From assembly GCA_937958815.1 (NCBI GenBank), contig CALGMR010000014.1:1-64000 (forward strand): a DNA stretch of 64,000 nt. Direction: 5' to 3'. The first letter of the stretch is position 1. Each line of letters opens with the position of its first letter. Positions 8,911-17,537 of this stretch are shown here, piece after piece. The notes below the pieces were generated by a model. The model was not told where the DNA came from and ran no database searches. It saw only the letters and a program-made list of their open reading frames with translations. Position numbers and translations under genes: made by a program. The DNA comes from an uncultured Rhizobiaceae group bacterium. Lineage in GTDB: Bacteria > Pseudomonadota > Alphaproteobacteria > Rhizobiales > Rhizobiaceae.

Positions 8911-9048
8911 GTTTTGATGTTTTCTAGCCTTGCGTATTTTCCCTCTCGTTCCCTCTTCCCAATGTCGCAATTCTTGGTCTAGGCTTTGATCAGTTGGTAA
9001 AACTGGCTCAAGACCGGAACCATCGAAAACATCAAAGGGAGACGAATT

Positions 9049-10626
9049 GTGAGAAATTTCATTAGATCGCTGACATTGGCGACGGCGCTTGTTTCTGCCG
9101 TGGCTTCTACATCTGTTGCCGCAGAAGAGCCAACCAAAGGTGGAACACTTATAAGTGTTTTGTTCCAAACTCCGCGTCACTTAAACCCAGCAGTTCAATC
9201 TGGTGTTGTAACAGGCGCGCCCGGTGCTCAGTTGTTCGCTGCGCCAATTCGCTATGATGAAGACTGGACACCTCAACCTTATCTCGCTGAGTCCTGGGAG
9301 ACATCTGATGATGGCCTGACGGTCACACTCAAACTCGTCAAGAACGCCGTTTTCCACGATGGTAAGCCGATTACTTCTGAAGATGTGGCTTTTTCTGTAG
9401 ACACAATCAAAGCCAATCATCCTTTTAAATCGATGTTTGCGCCAGTCACTGCAGTGGAAACTCCAGACGTCCATACGGCCGTTTTGAAACTGTCCCAGCC
9501 GCACCCAGCCCTGATGCTGGCAATGTCTTCGCAGCTGATGCCTATTATTCCAAAACATGTTTATGGCGATGGGCAAGACCCGAAATCGCATCCGCAAAAC
9601 TCGGAAAATGTTGTTGGCTCAGGCCCATTCAAACTGACTGAGTTCAAACGCGACGAACATGTAATCCTAGAGCGTTTTGACAAGTTCTTTATGGAAGGGC
9701 GTCCGTACCTCGATAAGATCGTTATGCGCATTATCAAGGATCAGTCTGCCGGTTCCATCGGTTTGGAAAATGGCGAAATCCATTTGGCAACCTTCATGAA
9801 CACGGTGCGCAACATCAACCGTATGAAGAAAAATGAAAACCTGACGGTGACACCAGATGGTTATGCCGCGATTGGCGCGATTGATTGGTTGGCGTTTAAC
9901 ACGGTTGAAGGCCCAACAGCTGATCCTAAAGTCAGACAGGCCATCGCTTATGCAGTAGACAAAAATTTTATTCACAAAGCGATTATGTTGGGAACTGCGG
10001 CAGATGCCAAAACGGGTATTCACCCTGGCAGTCCGCTCTACAACAGTGACGTGAACGGCTATGACCTTGATCTGGATAAGGCCAATGCACTTTTGGACGA
10101 AGCTGGCAAAAAGAAAGATGCCACCGGCACCCGTTTTGGCCTCACCATTGATTTTGGGTGGCCAAGTGTAAAACCGCAGGCTGAATATGTGAAAGCGGCT
10201 CTGAAAAAAGTCGGTATCGATGTCACTGTGCGCTCTTCACCAGATTTCCCAACTTGGGCAAAACGCATTGGTGGTCACGATTTCCAAATGACTATTGATA
10301 CGGTTTTCAACTGGGGTGATCCAGCAATTGGTGTTCACCGCACTTACCAGTCTTCCAACATCAAGAAGGGTGTGATCTGGTCCAACACGCAGCAATACAA
10401 AAACGCCCGCGTTGATGAATTGTTGGAACTGGCCGGAAAAGAACCTGATGCTGCAAAGCGCAAGGCACTTTACAAAGAGTTTCAGGAAATCACAGCCAAT
10501 GAGCTTCCTGTCTACTGGCTGAACACGCTGCCTTATCACACGGTTTACAACAACAAAGTTGGAAATCCGCCATTGGGCATTTGGGCGTCTTCATCCCCAA
10601 TGGACAAAGTCTTTTTGAAAAAATAG
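9049..10626 (+). CDS. ABC transporter substrate-binding protein, family 5 (dipeptide/oligopeptide type)
   Basis: Periplasmic SBP_bac_5 protein of 525 residues that delivers peptides, opines or other solutes to the Dpp-type permease downstream. It starts at GTG 9049 after GGGAGACG. A Sec signal peptide ends near VAAEE at about residue 25, followed by the classic GGTLISVL strand and the ESWETSDDGLTVTLKL motif. Further family landmarks are AFSVDTIKA and VRQAIAYAVDK near residue 300. A strong terminator-like hairpin separates it from the permease genes, as in two other importers of this window. The substrate cannot be deduced. Confidence 0.9.
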   Translation: MRNFIRSLTLATALVSAVASTSVAAEEPTKGGTLISVLFQTPRHLNPAVQSGVVTGAPGAQLFAAPIRYDEDWTPQPYLAESWETSDDGLTVTLKLVKNAVFHDGKPITSEDVAFSVDTIKANHPFKSMFAPVTAVETPDVHTAVLKLSQPHPALMLAMSSQLMPIIPKHVYGDGQDPKSHPQNSENVVGSGPFKLTEFKRDEHVILERFDKFFMEGRPYLDKIVMRIIKDQSAGSIGLENGEIHLATFMNTVRNINRMKKNENLTVTPDGYAAIGAIDWLAFNTVEGPTADPKVRQAIAYAVDKNFIHKAIMLGTAADAKTGIHPGSPLYNSDVNGYDLDLDKANALLDEAGKKKDATGTRFGLTIDFGWPSVKPQAEYVKAALKKVGIDVTVRSSPDFPTWAKRIGGHDFQMTIDTVFNWGDPAIGVHRTYQSSNIKKGVIWSNTQQYKNARVDELLELAGKEPDAAKRKALYKEFQEITANELPVYWLNTLPYHTVYNNKVGNPPLGIWASSSPMDKVFLKK

Positions 10627-10639
10627 ACGTTTTGTATCG

Positions 10640-10675
10640 AATGGCCTCAACAGTGTGTTGAGGCCATTTCTTTTT
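10640..10675 (+). terminator. Intrinsic terminator/attenuator between binding protein and permease genes
   Basis: A 13-bp perfect stem (AATGGCCTCAACA with its complement) with a three-base loop is followed by TTTC and TTTTT. It lies between genes of one importer, so partial read-through is expected. Confidence 0.82.
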
Positions 10676-10705
10676 GCTGCAAAGCAATAGTGGCGGGCTG
10701 CAATT

Positions 10706-11683
10706 TTGAACTTTGTCTCTATCATTTTCCAACGGCTGCTTTATGCGGCTCTTTTGCTGACGGCTGTGCTCGTTCTGAATTTTTCCATGATGCATCTGGC
10801 ACCTGGAGATATTGCTGACACGATTGCTCAGGCCAATGGCGGCGCTGATGCAGAGGTGATGGAACAGATCCGGGAAGACTATGGTCTGGATCAACCGTTT
10901 CCTATTCAACTCGCCAAATATGTGGGCGGAGTGTTGAGTTTCGATCTGGGATATTCTTTCTTTTACAATCAACCCGTCACCACTTTGATTTTTGAAAAAC
11001 TGCCAGCAACGCTGCTTCTGGTGATAACATCACAACTTCTTGCATTGGTTGTGGGCGTTTTGCTTGGCGTGTTCTCGGCCCGCAATCCCAAAGGGGCATC
11101 CAGTTATTTTGTGACCTTGTTTGCGCTGTTTGGATATTCAGCCCCTGTTTTTTGGACGGGTATTTTGTTGCTGATTGCCTTTTCCCTCAAAATTCCAATT
11201 CTGCCCGTTGCGGGCATGCGGGATGTCACGATTGAAGGCGGCTTTTTTATTCACGCTTTGGATATTGCACGACACATGGTTCTGCCAGTCATTACCTTGT
11301 CGTCTATCTTTTTGGCGCTCTACTCGCGATTGTGCCGCGCGAGCATGATGGAGGTTCTAGGGTCGGACTACATTCGCACCGCAAAGGCAAAAGGTCTGTC
11401 CGACGCTCAGGTTACCTATAAACATGCGCTTAAAAACTCCATGTCACCTGTAGTCACTTTGGCGGGTATTCAATTCTCCGCAGTTGTCTCTGGCGCTGTG
11501 TTGGTGGAAACAGTTTTCTCTTGGCCCGGTTTGGGGTCGCTGGCACTGCAAAGCATTGTAGCGCGCGACACGCCAACCATTTTGGGCATCTTGTTCTTTT
11601 CAGCGCTCGTGGTGATCGTTGGCAATCTGCTGACAGATTTGGTGCTTCGCATGATTGACCCGAGAGTGGGGAGCAAAGGATGA
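10706..11683 (+). CDS. ABC transporter permease, DppB type
   Basis: First permease of the dipeptide-type importer, 325 residues with six helices. The N-terminal segment (LLYAALLLTAVLVLNFSMMHLAPGD) and the DYIRTAKAKGLSD EAA loop are characteristic of DppB. The start is TTG 10706, chosen because no ATG lies near and the N-terminal helix must be kept; GGCGGG lies a few bases upstream. It overlaps the next gene by ATGA. Confidence 0.92.
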   Translation: MNFVSIIFQRLLYAALLLTAVLVLNFSMMHLAPGDIADTIAQANGGADAEVMEQIREDYGLDQPFPIQLAKYVGGVLSFDLGYSFFYNQPVTTLIFEKLPATLLLVITSQLLALVVGVLLGVFSARNPKGASSYFVTLFALFGYSAPVFWTGILLLIAFSLKIPILPVAGMRDVTIEGGFFIHALDIARHMVLPVITLSSIFLALYSRLCRASMMEVLGSDYIRTAKAKGLSDAQVTYKHALKNSMSPVVTLAGIQFSAVVSGAVLVETVFSWPGLGSLALQSIVARDTPTILGILFFSALVVIVGNLLTDLVLRMIDPRVGSKG

Positions 11684-12552
11684 GTCTCAATCAAGAACCC
11701 ATTGACGTTGCCCGTTCACCTTTTTCAGAAGCAATGGAAATGTTTCGAAAGAACCATGCCGCTGTTGCTGGTTTGGTGATATTAATCCTCATTGTTCTGG
11801 GGGGAATATTTGGCCCGTTTATCTATCAAGGTGATCCTTTTGAAATGGTCTGGGCACCTTTTTCGCCACCGGGTGAAGAAGGATACTTGTTGGGTACAGA
11901 TTATTTAGGGCGTGATCTGGTGTCCATGATCCTCCACGGAGCGCGCGTTTCAATTGCGATTGGCGTGTCTGCCGCGTTCCTCACCGTCTTCATCGGGATC
12001 ACCGTTGGCGCGCTTGCCGGATATTACAAAGGCTGGGTTGAAGAAATTTTGATGCGCGTCACCGAGTTCTTTCAGGTGCTGCCAACGCTGCTGTTCTCTA
12101 TGGTGATTGTGGCCCTGTTTGGGGCATCTCTGCCAATGATCACATTGGCCATTGGTCTGGTTTCTTGGCCTGCTGTTGCACGCATCACGCGCTCAGAATT
12201 TCTGCGCATTCGTGAGTTGGAATATGTGATGGCGGCGCGTGCTTCTGGTGTCCGCAATTGGAAGCTCATCTTTAAGGTCATTTTGCCAAATGCTTTGCCC
12301 CCTATCATTGTTCAAGCTGCGTTGATGGTGGGGTCGGCCATATTGTTTGAAGCAGGTTTGAGCTTTCTTGGCCTTACAGATCCCAATGTGGTGTCGTGGG
12401 GACAGATCATCGGATCGAACCGACAGTATATATTGGATGCCAGCTACACGGTGACCATTCCAGGCGTTGCCATTTTCATCACCGTGCTTGCAATCTCTCT
12501 TGTGGGTGATGGTTTGAACGATGCCCTCAACCCAAAATTGAGGCAGCGCTGA
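11680..12552 (+). CDS. ABC transporter permease, DppC type
   Basis: Second permease of the dipeptide-type importer, 290 residues. It shows the DppC N-terminal hydrophobic segment after a short cytoplasmic tail, the LLGTDYLGRDLVSMILHGAR motif region, and an EAA loop with EYVMAARASGVRNWKL. The ATG overlaps the DppB stop, so the two proteins are translated together. Confidence 0.93.
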   Translation: MSLNQEPIDVARSPFSEAMEMFRKNHAAVAGLVILILIVLGGIFGPFIYQGDPFEMVWAPFSPPGEEGYLLGTDYLGRDLVSMILHGARVSIAIGVSAAFLTVFIGITVGALAGYYKGWVEEILMRVTEFFQVLPTLLFSMVIVALFGASLPMITLAIGLVSWPAVARITRSEFLRIRELEYVMAARASGVRNWKLIFKVILPNALPPIIVQAALMVGSAILFEAGLSFLGLTDPNVVSWGQIIGSNRQYILDASYTVTIPGVAIFITVLAISLVGDGLNDALNPKLRQR

Positions 12553-12554
12553 TT

Positions 12555-13538
12555 ATGTCTCTTTTGAAAATTGAGAACTTGCGCATCGAACTCACAACAC
12601 GCGACGGCATAGCTCCTGTGATCGACGATCTGTCGCTGGAACTCGGTGCTGGCGAGACGCTCAGTTTTGTTGGGGAATCCGGTTGCGGAAAGTCCATGAC
12701 GGCGCTTGGCATTATGGGGCTGCTGCCAGACAAAATCGGGCGCATTGCATCGGGTACAATTCTGTTTGACGGTGAAGACCTTACTCAAGCCAGCGATGCG
12801 CGGCTTCGGGAAATTCGCGGCAACGATATTTCCATGATCTTTCAAGAACCTATGACATCGCTCAACCCTGTCTACACAATCGGCGAACAGATTGCCGAGG
12901 TTCTCCGAAGACATCAGAACCTATCTACGGCGGCGGCGTGGGCAAAAGCGATAGACCTGCTCGATGCCGTGCGCATTCCAAACCCCAAAGCACGTGTGAA
13001 TGACTATCCGCATCAAATGTCTGGTGGGCAAAGACAAAGGGTTATGATCGCCATTGCTCTGGCATGTGAGCCCAAAATCTTAATCGCCGACGAACCCACC
13101 ACTGCACTGGATGTGACCGTGCAAGCGCAAATTTTTGATCTTCTGCGCGATCTTGGAAGGCAAACTGGTACTGCCATCATTCTCATCACCCATGACATGG
13201 GCGCGGTGGCTGAAATGGCGGAACGTATGATCGTCATGTATGCGGGGCGCAAAGCAGAAGACGGCCCCGTTGATCAAATTATTGAACATCCAAGACACCC
13301 GTATACCAAGGGGCTTATTTCATGTGTGCCCCATTTGATGGCGTCGCTGTCCAACGACAGACCAGAGCTGGTAGAGGTTCCTGGCATTGTGCCCAGCTTA
13401 AAAAGTTTTGGACGTGACGAATGTTTGTTTGCGTCGCGCTGTGACAGAGCAGACGAAAAATGCAGAACCCAACGTCCACCCGAAATGAGTTTTGAAAACA
13501 ATCAGAATTCAGCTTGTTGGCAAGCAGGTGATCTGTGA
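12555..13538 (+). CDS. ABC transporter ATP-binding protein, DppD type
   Basis: First ATPase of the dipeptide-type importer, 327 residues. Walker A GESGCGKSM, signature MSGGQRQR, Walker B ILIADEPTTALD and the H-loop THDMG are intact. The C-terminal oligo_HPY region contains four cysteines (CLFASRCDRADEKC, then a later Cys) in the arrangement that binds a [4Fe-4S] cluster in some Dpp/Opp ATPases. It starts two bases after DppC and shares TGATG with DppF. Confidence 0.94.
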   Translation: MSLLKIENLRIELTTRDGIAPVIDDLSLELGAGETLSFVGESGCGKSMTALGIMGLLPDKIGRIASGTILFDGEDLTQASDARLREIRGNDISMIFQEPMTSLNPVYTIGEQIAEVLRRHQNLSTAAAWAKAIDLLDAVRIPNPKARVNDYPHQMSGGQRQRVMIAIALACEPKILIADEPTTALDVTVQAQIFDLLRDLGRQTGTAIILITHDMGAVAEMAERMIVMYAGRKAEDGPVDQIIEHPRHPYTKGLISCVPHLMASLSNDRPELVEVPGIVPSLKSFGRDECLFASRCDRADEKCRTQRPPEMSFENNQNSACWQAGDL

Positions 13539-14554
13539 TGCGTGAGGAAACAAACAATTCTGCAGAGTTGCTCAACGTCGAAAACCTCACCGTACGCTTC
13601 CCCGTAAAGCGCGGAGGCTTCTTGAGCCGCAAGGCATACTTATACGCAGTGGACGATATTTCATTTTCCATCAAACGCGGAGAAACACTCGCGATTGTTG
13701 GGGAATCTGGTTCTGGGAAAACCACCGCTGCGCTTGCTGTCGCTCGTTTGGTCAACGCCTTCAAAGGCAAAGTTCAACTGGGTGAACACAATTTTCTGGA
13801 ACTGCAAGATGAAGCCCTGCGCAAAGCAAGAGCAAAAGTGCAATTCATATTCCAAGACCCGTATGCAAGTCTCAATCCGCGATTGCGCGCTGAAGCAATT
13901 GTGCGCGAACCATTGGACAGCCTCGGCATTGCCAGTCCGCAAGAGCAGCAAGTGCGTGTCAACGAGCTCTTCAAATCAGTTGGATTAAGACCAGAGCAAC
14001 AGCGCCTGTTCCCACATCAGTTTTCTGGTGGGCAACGCCAAAGAATTGGTATTGCGCGTGCTTTGTCAACGCAGCCAGAATTGATCATTTGTGACGAACC
14101 GGTTTCCGCGCTCGATGTGGCTGTGCAGGCGCAGATATTGAACTTGCTGCGTCGGCTGCAAAGTGAAATGGGGCTCACCTATTTGTTCATCTCCCATGAT
14201 CTGGGAGTGGTGCAGCACATGTGCGATTCCGTAGCTGTTATGTATATGGGCAAAATTGTTGAACACGCCAGCCGCAAAGATTTGTTCAACAATCCGCTAC
14301 ATCCCTACACGTCTGCCTTGTTGTCCGCTGTGCCATCGGTTGACAAAAAACGACGCGCAGAGACAAAGCGCATTTTGATACCGGGCGATCCTCCCGATCC
14401 AATCGATCCGCCAAAAGGGTGTCGGTTTGCCAACCGTTGCCCTGTGGCACGAAGTATTTGCAAAGAGAAAGAACCGCCTTTGCGTGCGCTTTCCTCAACC
14501 CACAAAGTGGCGTGTCATTTGGTGGATGAAAAAGCCAAAAGCCCGTTGCTTTAA
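13538..14554 (+). CDS. ABC transporter ATP-binding protein, DppF type
   Basis: Second ATPase of the dipeptide-type importer, 338 residues. Walker A GESGSGKTT, signature FSGGQRQR, Walker B LIICDEPVSALD and the H-loop SHDLG are intact, and the C-terminal HPY/CPVARSIC cysteine region is present. I take ATG 13538, which overlaps the DppD stop; GTG 13535 is the alternative. It closes the operon. The convergent LysR gene ends five bases downstream and no intrinsic terminator is evident between them. Confidence 0.94.
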   Translation: MREETNNSAELLNVENLTVRFPVKRGGFLSRKAYLYAVDDISFSIKRGETLAIVGESGSGKTTAALAVARLVNAFKGKVQLGEHNFLELQDEALRKARAKVQFIFQDPYASLNPRLRAEAIVREPLDSLGIASPQEQQVRVNELFKSVGLRPEQQRLFPHQFSGGQRQRIGIARALSTQPELIICDEPVSALDVAVQAQILNLLRRLQSEMGLTYLFISHDLGVVQHMCDSVAVMYMGKIVEHASRKDLFNNPLHPYTSALLSAVPSVDKKRRAETKRILIPGDPPDPIDPPKGCRFANRCPVARSICKEKEPPLRALSSTHKVACHLVDEKAKSPLL

Positions 14555-14558
14555 CGCA

Positions 14559-15449
14559 TCAGCTGCCTTGTTCAGTTTCGGATAAAATCCAGTCTCGAAA
14601 AATCTCAAGATGTGGGTGACTGTCCTGTTGGGGTGATGAGACTAGATAGAAGGCCTCTTGAATGGGCACTGTAAGTTCAAAAGGTGCAACCAAGCGACCA
14701 GTCCTCAATTCATGATGCATCATAGATGATCGCGCCAATGCCACGCCTAGTCCCGAAGATGCCAACTCAAAAGCCAGCAAGGATGTGTCCACCTGAAGTC
14801 CGTTGCCGGGATCAATATTGGTAACGCCTGCCACCTGCAACCATGCTGGCCAACCTTCCTGATAGCCAAGAACATCGATCAATGTGCAACCGGCGAGATC
14901 GCTTGGCTGCAAAATTTTCTTTTGCGTCAACAAGTCAGAACTGCACAATGGAGTGATTGTTTCCCAAGTCAAACGGTCTGCATTCATATCCGGCCAATTG
15001 CCGGTGCCATATCTGACATCAAGATCAAAGGAAGGGTTGCCAACCTGTTCGTTCCATACACTGGAGACAAGGCGTATCGGGATATCGGGGTGTTTTGCAT
15101 AAAACTTCGGCAATCGTGGTGCCAGCCAGTTCACTGAAAAGCCGACCGCTGCTCGAACGGTTAGAATTTCCGAACGACGATTGCCAAACACTTCTTGTGT
15201 TCCAGCGGAAAGACGCTCAAACGCATCGCGCACTTTAGGCAAATAACTCTCTGCCGTTTTTGTCATTTCCAGACTGCGTGGATGACGAACAAACAGCTTC
15301 TGGCGCAGATGGAATTCTAGCTGTTTCACCTGTTTTGAAACCGCTGCTTGCGTGAGATTTAGCTCCTTTGCAGCAAGGGTGAAACTCAAATGACGCGCAC
15401 TGGCCTCAAAAGACCGCAGCCAGACCAATGGTGGAAATTTATGAGCCAT
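14559..15449 (-). CDS. LysR family transcriptional regulator, GcvA-like
   Basis: DNA-binding regulator of 296 residues. The N-terminal winged helix-turn-helix (about 6-65) contains LSFTLAAKELNLTQAAVSKQVKQLE, close to GcvA-type LysR proteins. The rest is a LysR substrate-binding domain (about 90-290). It is divergent from the DmdA-like gene across 110 nt. LysR proteins usually control the divergent neighbour, so the demethylase/crotonase pair is the likely target. The dipeptide-type importer, convergent with it, is a weaker candidate. Confidence 0.93.
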   Translation of the reverse strand: MAHKFPPLVWLRSFEASARHLSFTLAAKELNLTQAAVSKQVKQLEFHLRQKLFVRHPRSLEMTKTAESYLPKVRDAFERLSAGTQEVFGNRRSEILTVRAAVGFSVNWLAPRLPKFYAKHPDIPIRLVSSVWNEQVGNPSFDLDVRYGTGNWPDMNADRLTWETITPLCSSDLLTQKKILQPSDLAGCTLIDVLGYQEGWPAWLQVAGVTNIDPGNGLQVDTSLLAFELASSGLGVALARSSMMHHELRTGRLVAPFELTVPIQEAFYLVSSPQQDSHPHLEIFRDWILSETEQGS

Positions 15450-15559
15450 CTAAAACCTTGCCATAACGAAAATTTGGGCTTTGGGTTGATATTCGTCATT
15501 TGAAATTCTCGTAGCAAAATCAGAAATGGTCAAAGCTTTTTATACGGGAGATTTTGCTC

Positions 15560-16663
15560 ATGTTTTCTGTTTTTCCAACCGCTCGTTTGCGACCTTCACC
15601 ATTTTATTCGGCAGCCGTTGCGGATGGCATGACAGGAGCCTCCATTTACAATCGCATGATTATGCCTTCGAGCTATGGAGATCCAGAGGCGGAATATTGG
15701 AGAATTATTGAGGGGGTTTCTCAATGGGATGTGGGTGTTGAGCGGCAAGTTCAGCTCAAAGGGCCAGATGCAGGGAAGCTCGCTCAAATCCTGTCTCCGA
15801 GAGACCTCTCAAATTGCAAAATTGGACAGGGGAAATACGTTCCCCTTTGTGACCATCGTGGCACCATTATCAATGATCCCATACTGCTAAAACTGGCTGA
15901 CGATCTTTACTGGTTGTCGATTGCAGACAGTGACATTTGGTTCTGGGCTCGCGCGATCGCCTCAGAGCGTGGTCTTGATGTTGAGATTTCGGAACCTGAC
16001 GTTTCACCTATGGCCATTCAAGGGCCCAAAGCGGCAAACGTTGTTTCGCATGTGTGCGGAGACTGGGTGAATGACCTCAAATATTTCTGGTTTAAGGAAA
16101 CCGAAATTGAAGGAATTCCCGTCGCTGTTCAACGCTCAGGATGGTCGAAACAGGGGGGGTATGAAATCTATCTGCGCGACGGAAAAAAGGGCGTGCAATT
16201 GTGGAATATTTTCAAAGAAGCAGGCCAGCCATGGGGTATTGGGCCTGGCGCACCAACCACAGCCGAGCGCACTGAAAGCGGCTTGGTGTCTGTGGGCGGA
16301 GACACGGATGATAGAACCAATCCCTTTGAAGTTCGGTTAGGTAAATATATTGATCTAGATGTGGCTGATGATGTGATTGGAATTCAGGCTTTGCGCAAAA
16401 TCAAAGCAGATGGACCTAAGCGTCATCAATTGGGTTTGATCTTGGAAGGTGATACACCCGATCCGTTAAAATTTGCGTGGGACCCCATTGAGCACAATGG
16501 CGAGAAGATCGGGGACATGACCAATTGCGTTTGGTCACCGCGTCTAAAATGCAATATTGGCTACGCTTTGATTTCCACTTCCTACAACTCGGGAGAAAGT
16601 GTAGAAGTCGTTCGATCTGGAAATGCGGTTGCAGCAAAGCTCGTTGAGCTTCCATTTCTGTAA
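15560..16663 (+). CDS. DmdA-like / GcvT-fold tetrahydrofolate-dependent aminomethyltransferase
   Basis: Member of the GcvT/DmdA fold, 367 residues. Such proteins move a methyl or aminomethyl group to tetrahydrofolate. The N-terminal half contains VERQVQLKGPDAGKLAQ, SPRDLS and GQGKYVPLCDHRGTIINDP, and a conserved YWLSIADSD segment. The C-terminal barrel has IGYALIS. From memory the pattern (RLRPSPF, IYNRM, WDVxxERQV, EISEPDVSPMAIQGPKA) is close to DMSP demethylase DmdA, but related clades with other substrates share it, so DMSP is not proven. ATG 15560 is preceded by GGGAG at 9 nt. It is followed by a crotonase gene and faces a LysR gene. Confidence 0.8.
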   Translation: MFSVFPTARLRPSPFYSAAVADGMTGASIYNRMIMPSSYGDPEAEYWRIIEGVSQWDVGVERQVQLKGPDAGKLAQILSPRDLSNCKIGQGKYVPLCDHRGTIINDPILLKLADDLYWLSIADSDIWFWARAIASERGLDVEISEPDVSPMAIQGPKAANVVSHVCGDWVNDLKYFWFKETEIEGIPVAVQRSGWSKQGGYEIYLRDGKKGVQLWNIFKEAGQPWGIGPGAPTTAERTESGLVSVGGDTDDRTNPFEVRLGKYIDLDVADDVIGIQALRKIKADGPKRHQLGLILEGDTPDPLKFAWDPIEHNGEKIGDMTNCVWSPRLKCNIGYALISTSYNSGESVEVVRSGNAVAAKLVELPFL

Positions 16664-16706
16664 ACCAACAATGTGTATGGCAGACTGAATTTCAAGGAGA
16701 GCCAAC

Positions 16707-17498
16707 GTGGAATTACCATCCCTCAAACTGACCAATCTGACGATGGATACGGATGGTGAGATCGCGATTGTCAGTCTCAACCGTGCTGCGAAACGCAATG
16801 CATTGAATGCCGAGACGATCGAAGAATTGATTGATGTATTTGCAGCAATGCCGCGCACTGGCGCACGCGCAGTTGTGTTGCGTGCTGAGGGTGATCATTT
16901 TTCTGCTGGGCTGGATTTGGTGGAACACCATAAGCAAGAGCGCAGCGCTGCTGACTTCATGCATGTGTGTTTGCGGTGGCACGAAGCCTTCAACAAAATG
17001 GAATATGGCGGAGTGCCAATCATCGCAGCCCTCAAGGGCGCAGTAGTTGGCGGTGGTTTGGAACTGGCGTCATCTGCCCACATTCGTGTCGCTGACAAAA
17101 CAACCTACTTTGCTTTGCCTGAAGGGCAGCGGGGTTTGTTTACAGGCGGCGGTGCCACAATTCGTGTTGCTGAAATGGTTGGTCGTGCACGCATGACGGA
17201 CATGATGTTAACGGGCCGTATCTACAAAGACGAAGAAGCCGTGACGGTTGGCCTGTGCCAATATCTGGTCGACGACAGCGAGGCCAAAGCCATGGAGCTG
17301 GCAAAGGCAACGGCTGAAGTTCCGCCGCTTTCTAACTTTGCAATCTGCTCGGCCATCTCGCACACGCGCAACATGTCGGCTCTTGATGCATCCTATATGG
17401 AAGCGTTTGTTGCAGGCGTTGTGAACACGCAACCGGCTTCCAACGAAAGACTGGCGGCCTTTGCTGACAAAACTGCAGCGCGGGTGAAGCCGAAATAA
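16707..17498 (+). CDS. Crotonase / enoyl-CoA hydratase family protein
   Basis: CoA-dependent crotonase-fold enzyme of 263 residues, starting at GTG 16707 after AAGGAG. The first oxyanion-hole segment is HFSAGLDL (about 65-73). The second is [20 protein letters not shown] (about 112-130). Glu residues in GGGLELA and LPEGQRG sit where hydratases keep their catalytic acids. It lies 43 nt after the DmdA-like gene in the same direction. In the DMSP demethylation pathway a crotonase (DmdD) hydrates methylthioacryloyl-CoA, so the pairing is suggestive. Generic fatty-acid or amino-acid catabolism remains possible. Confidence 0.85.
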   Translation: MELPSLKLTNLTMDTDGEIAIVSLNRAAKRNALNAETIEELIDVFAAMPRTGARAVVLRAEGDHFSAGLDLVEHHKQERSAADFMHVCLRWHEAFNKMEYGGVPIIAALKGAVVGGGLELASSAHIRVADKTTYFALPEGQRGLFTGGGATIRVAEMVGRARMTDMMLTGRIYKDEEAVTVGLCQYLVDDSEAKAMELAKATAEVPPLSNFAICSAISHTRNMSALDASYMEAFVAGVVNTQPASNERLAAFADKTAARVKPK

Positions 17499-17537
17499 TT
17501 TGGTTTTGAGCTTCGCCCTCGTGCCGGAGTTGCTGAC

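Noticed and set aside
9016..9040. GGAAC upstream of the dipeptide-type binding-protein gene as a sigma-EcfG promoter
   Set aside because: The bases 16-17 nt downstream are GGGA, with no GTT core.
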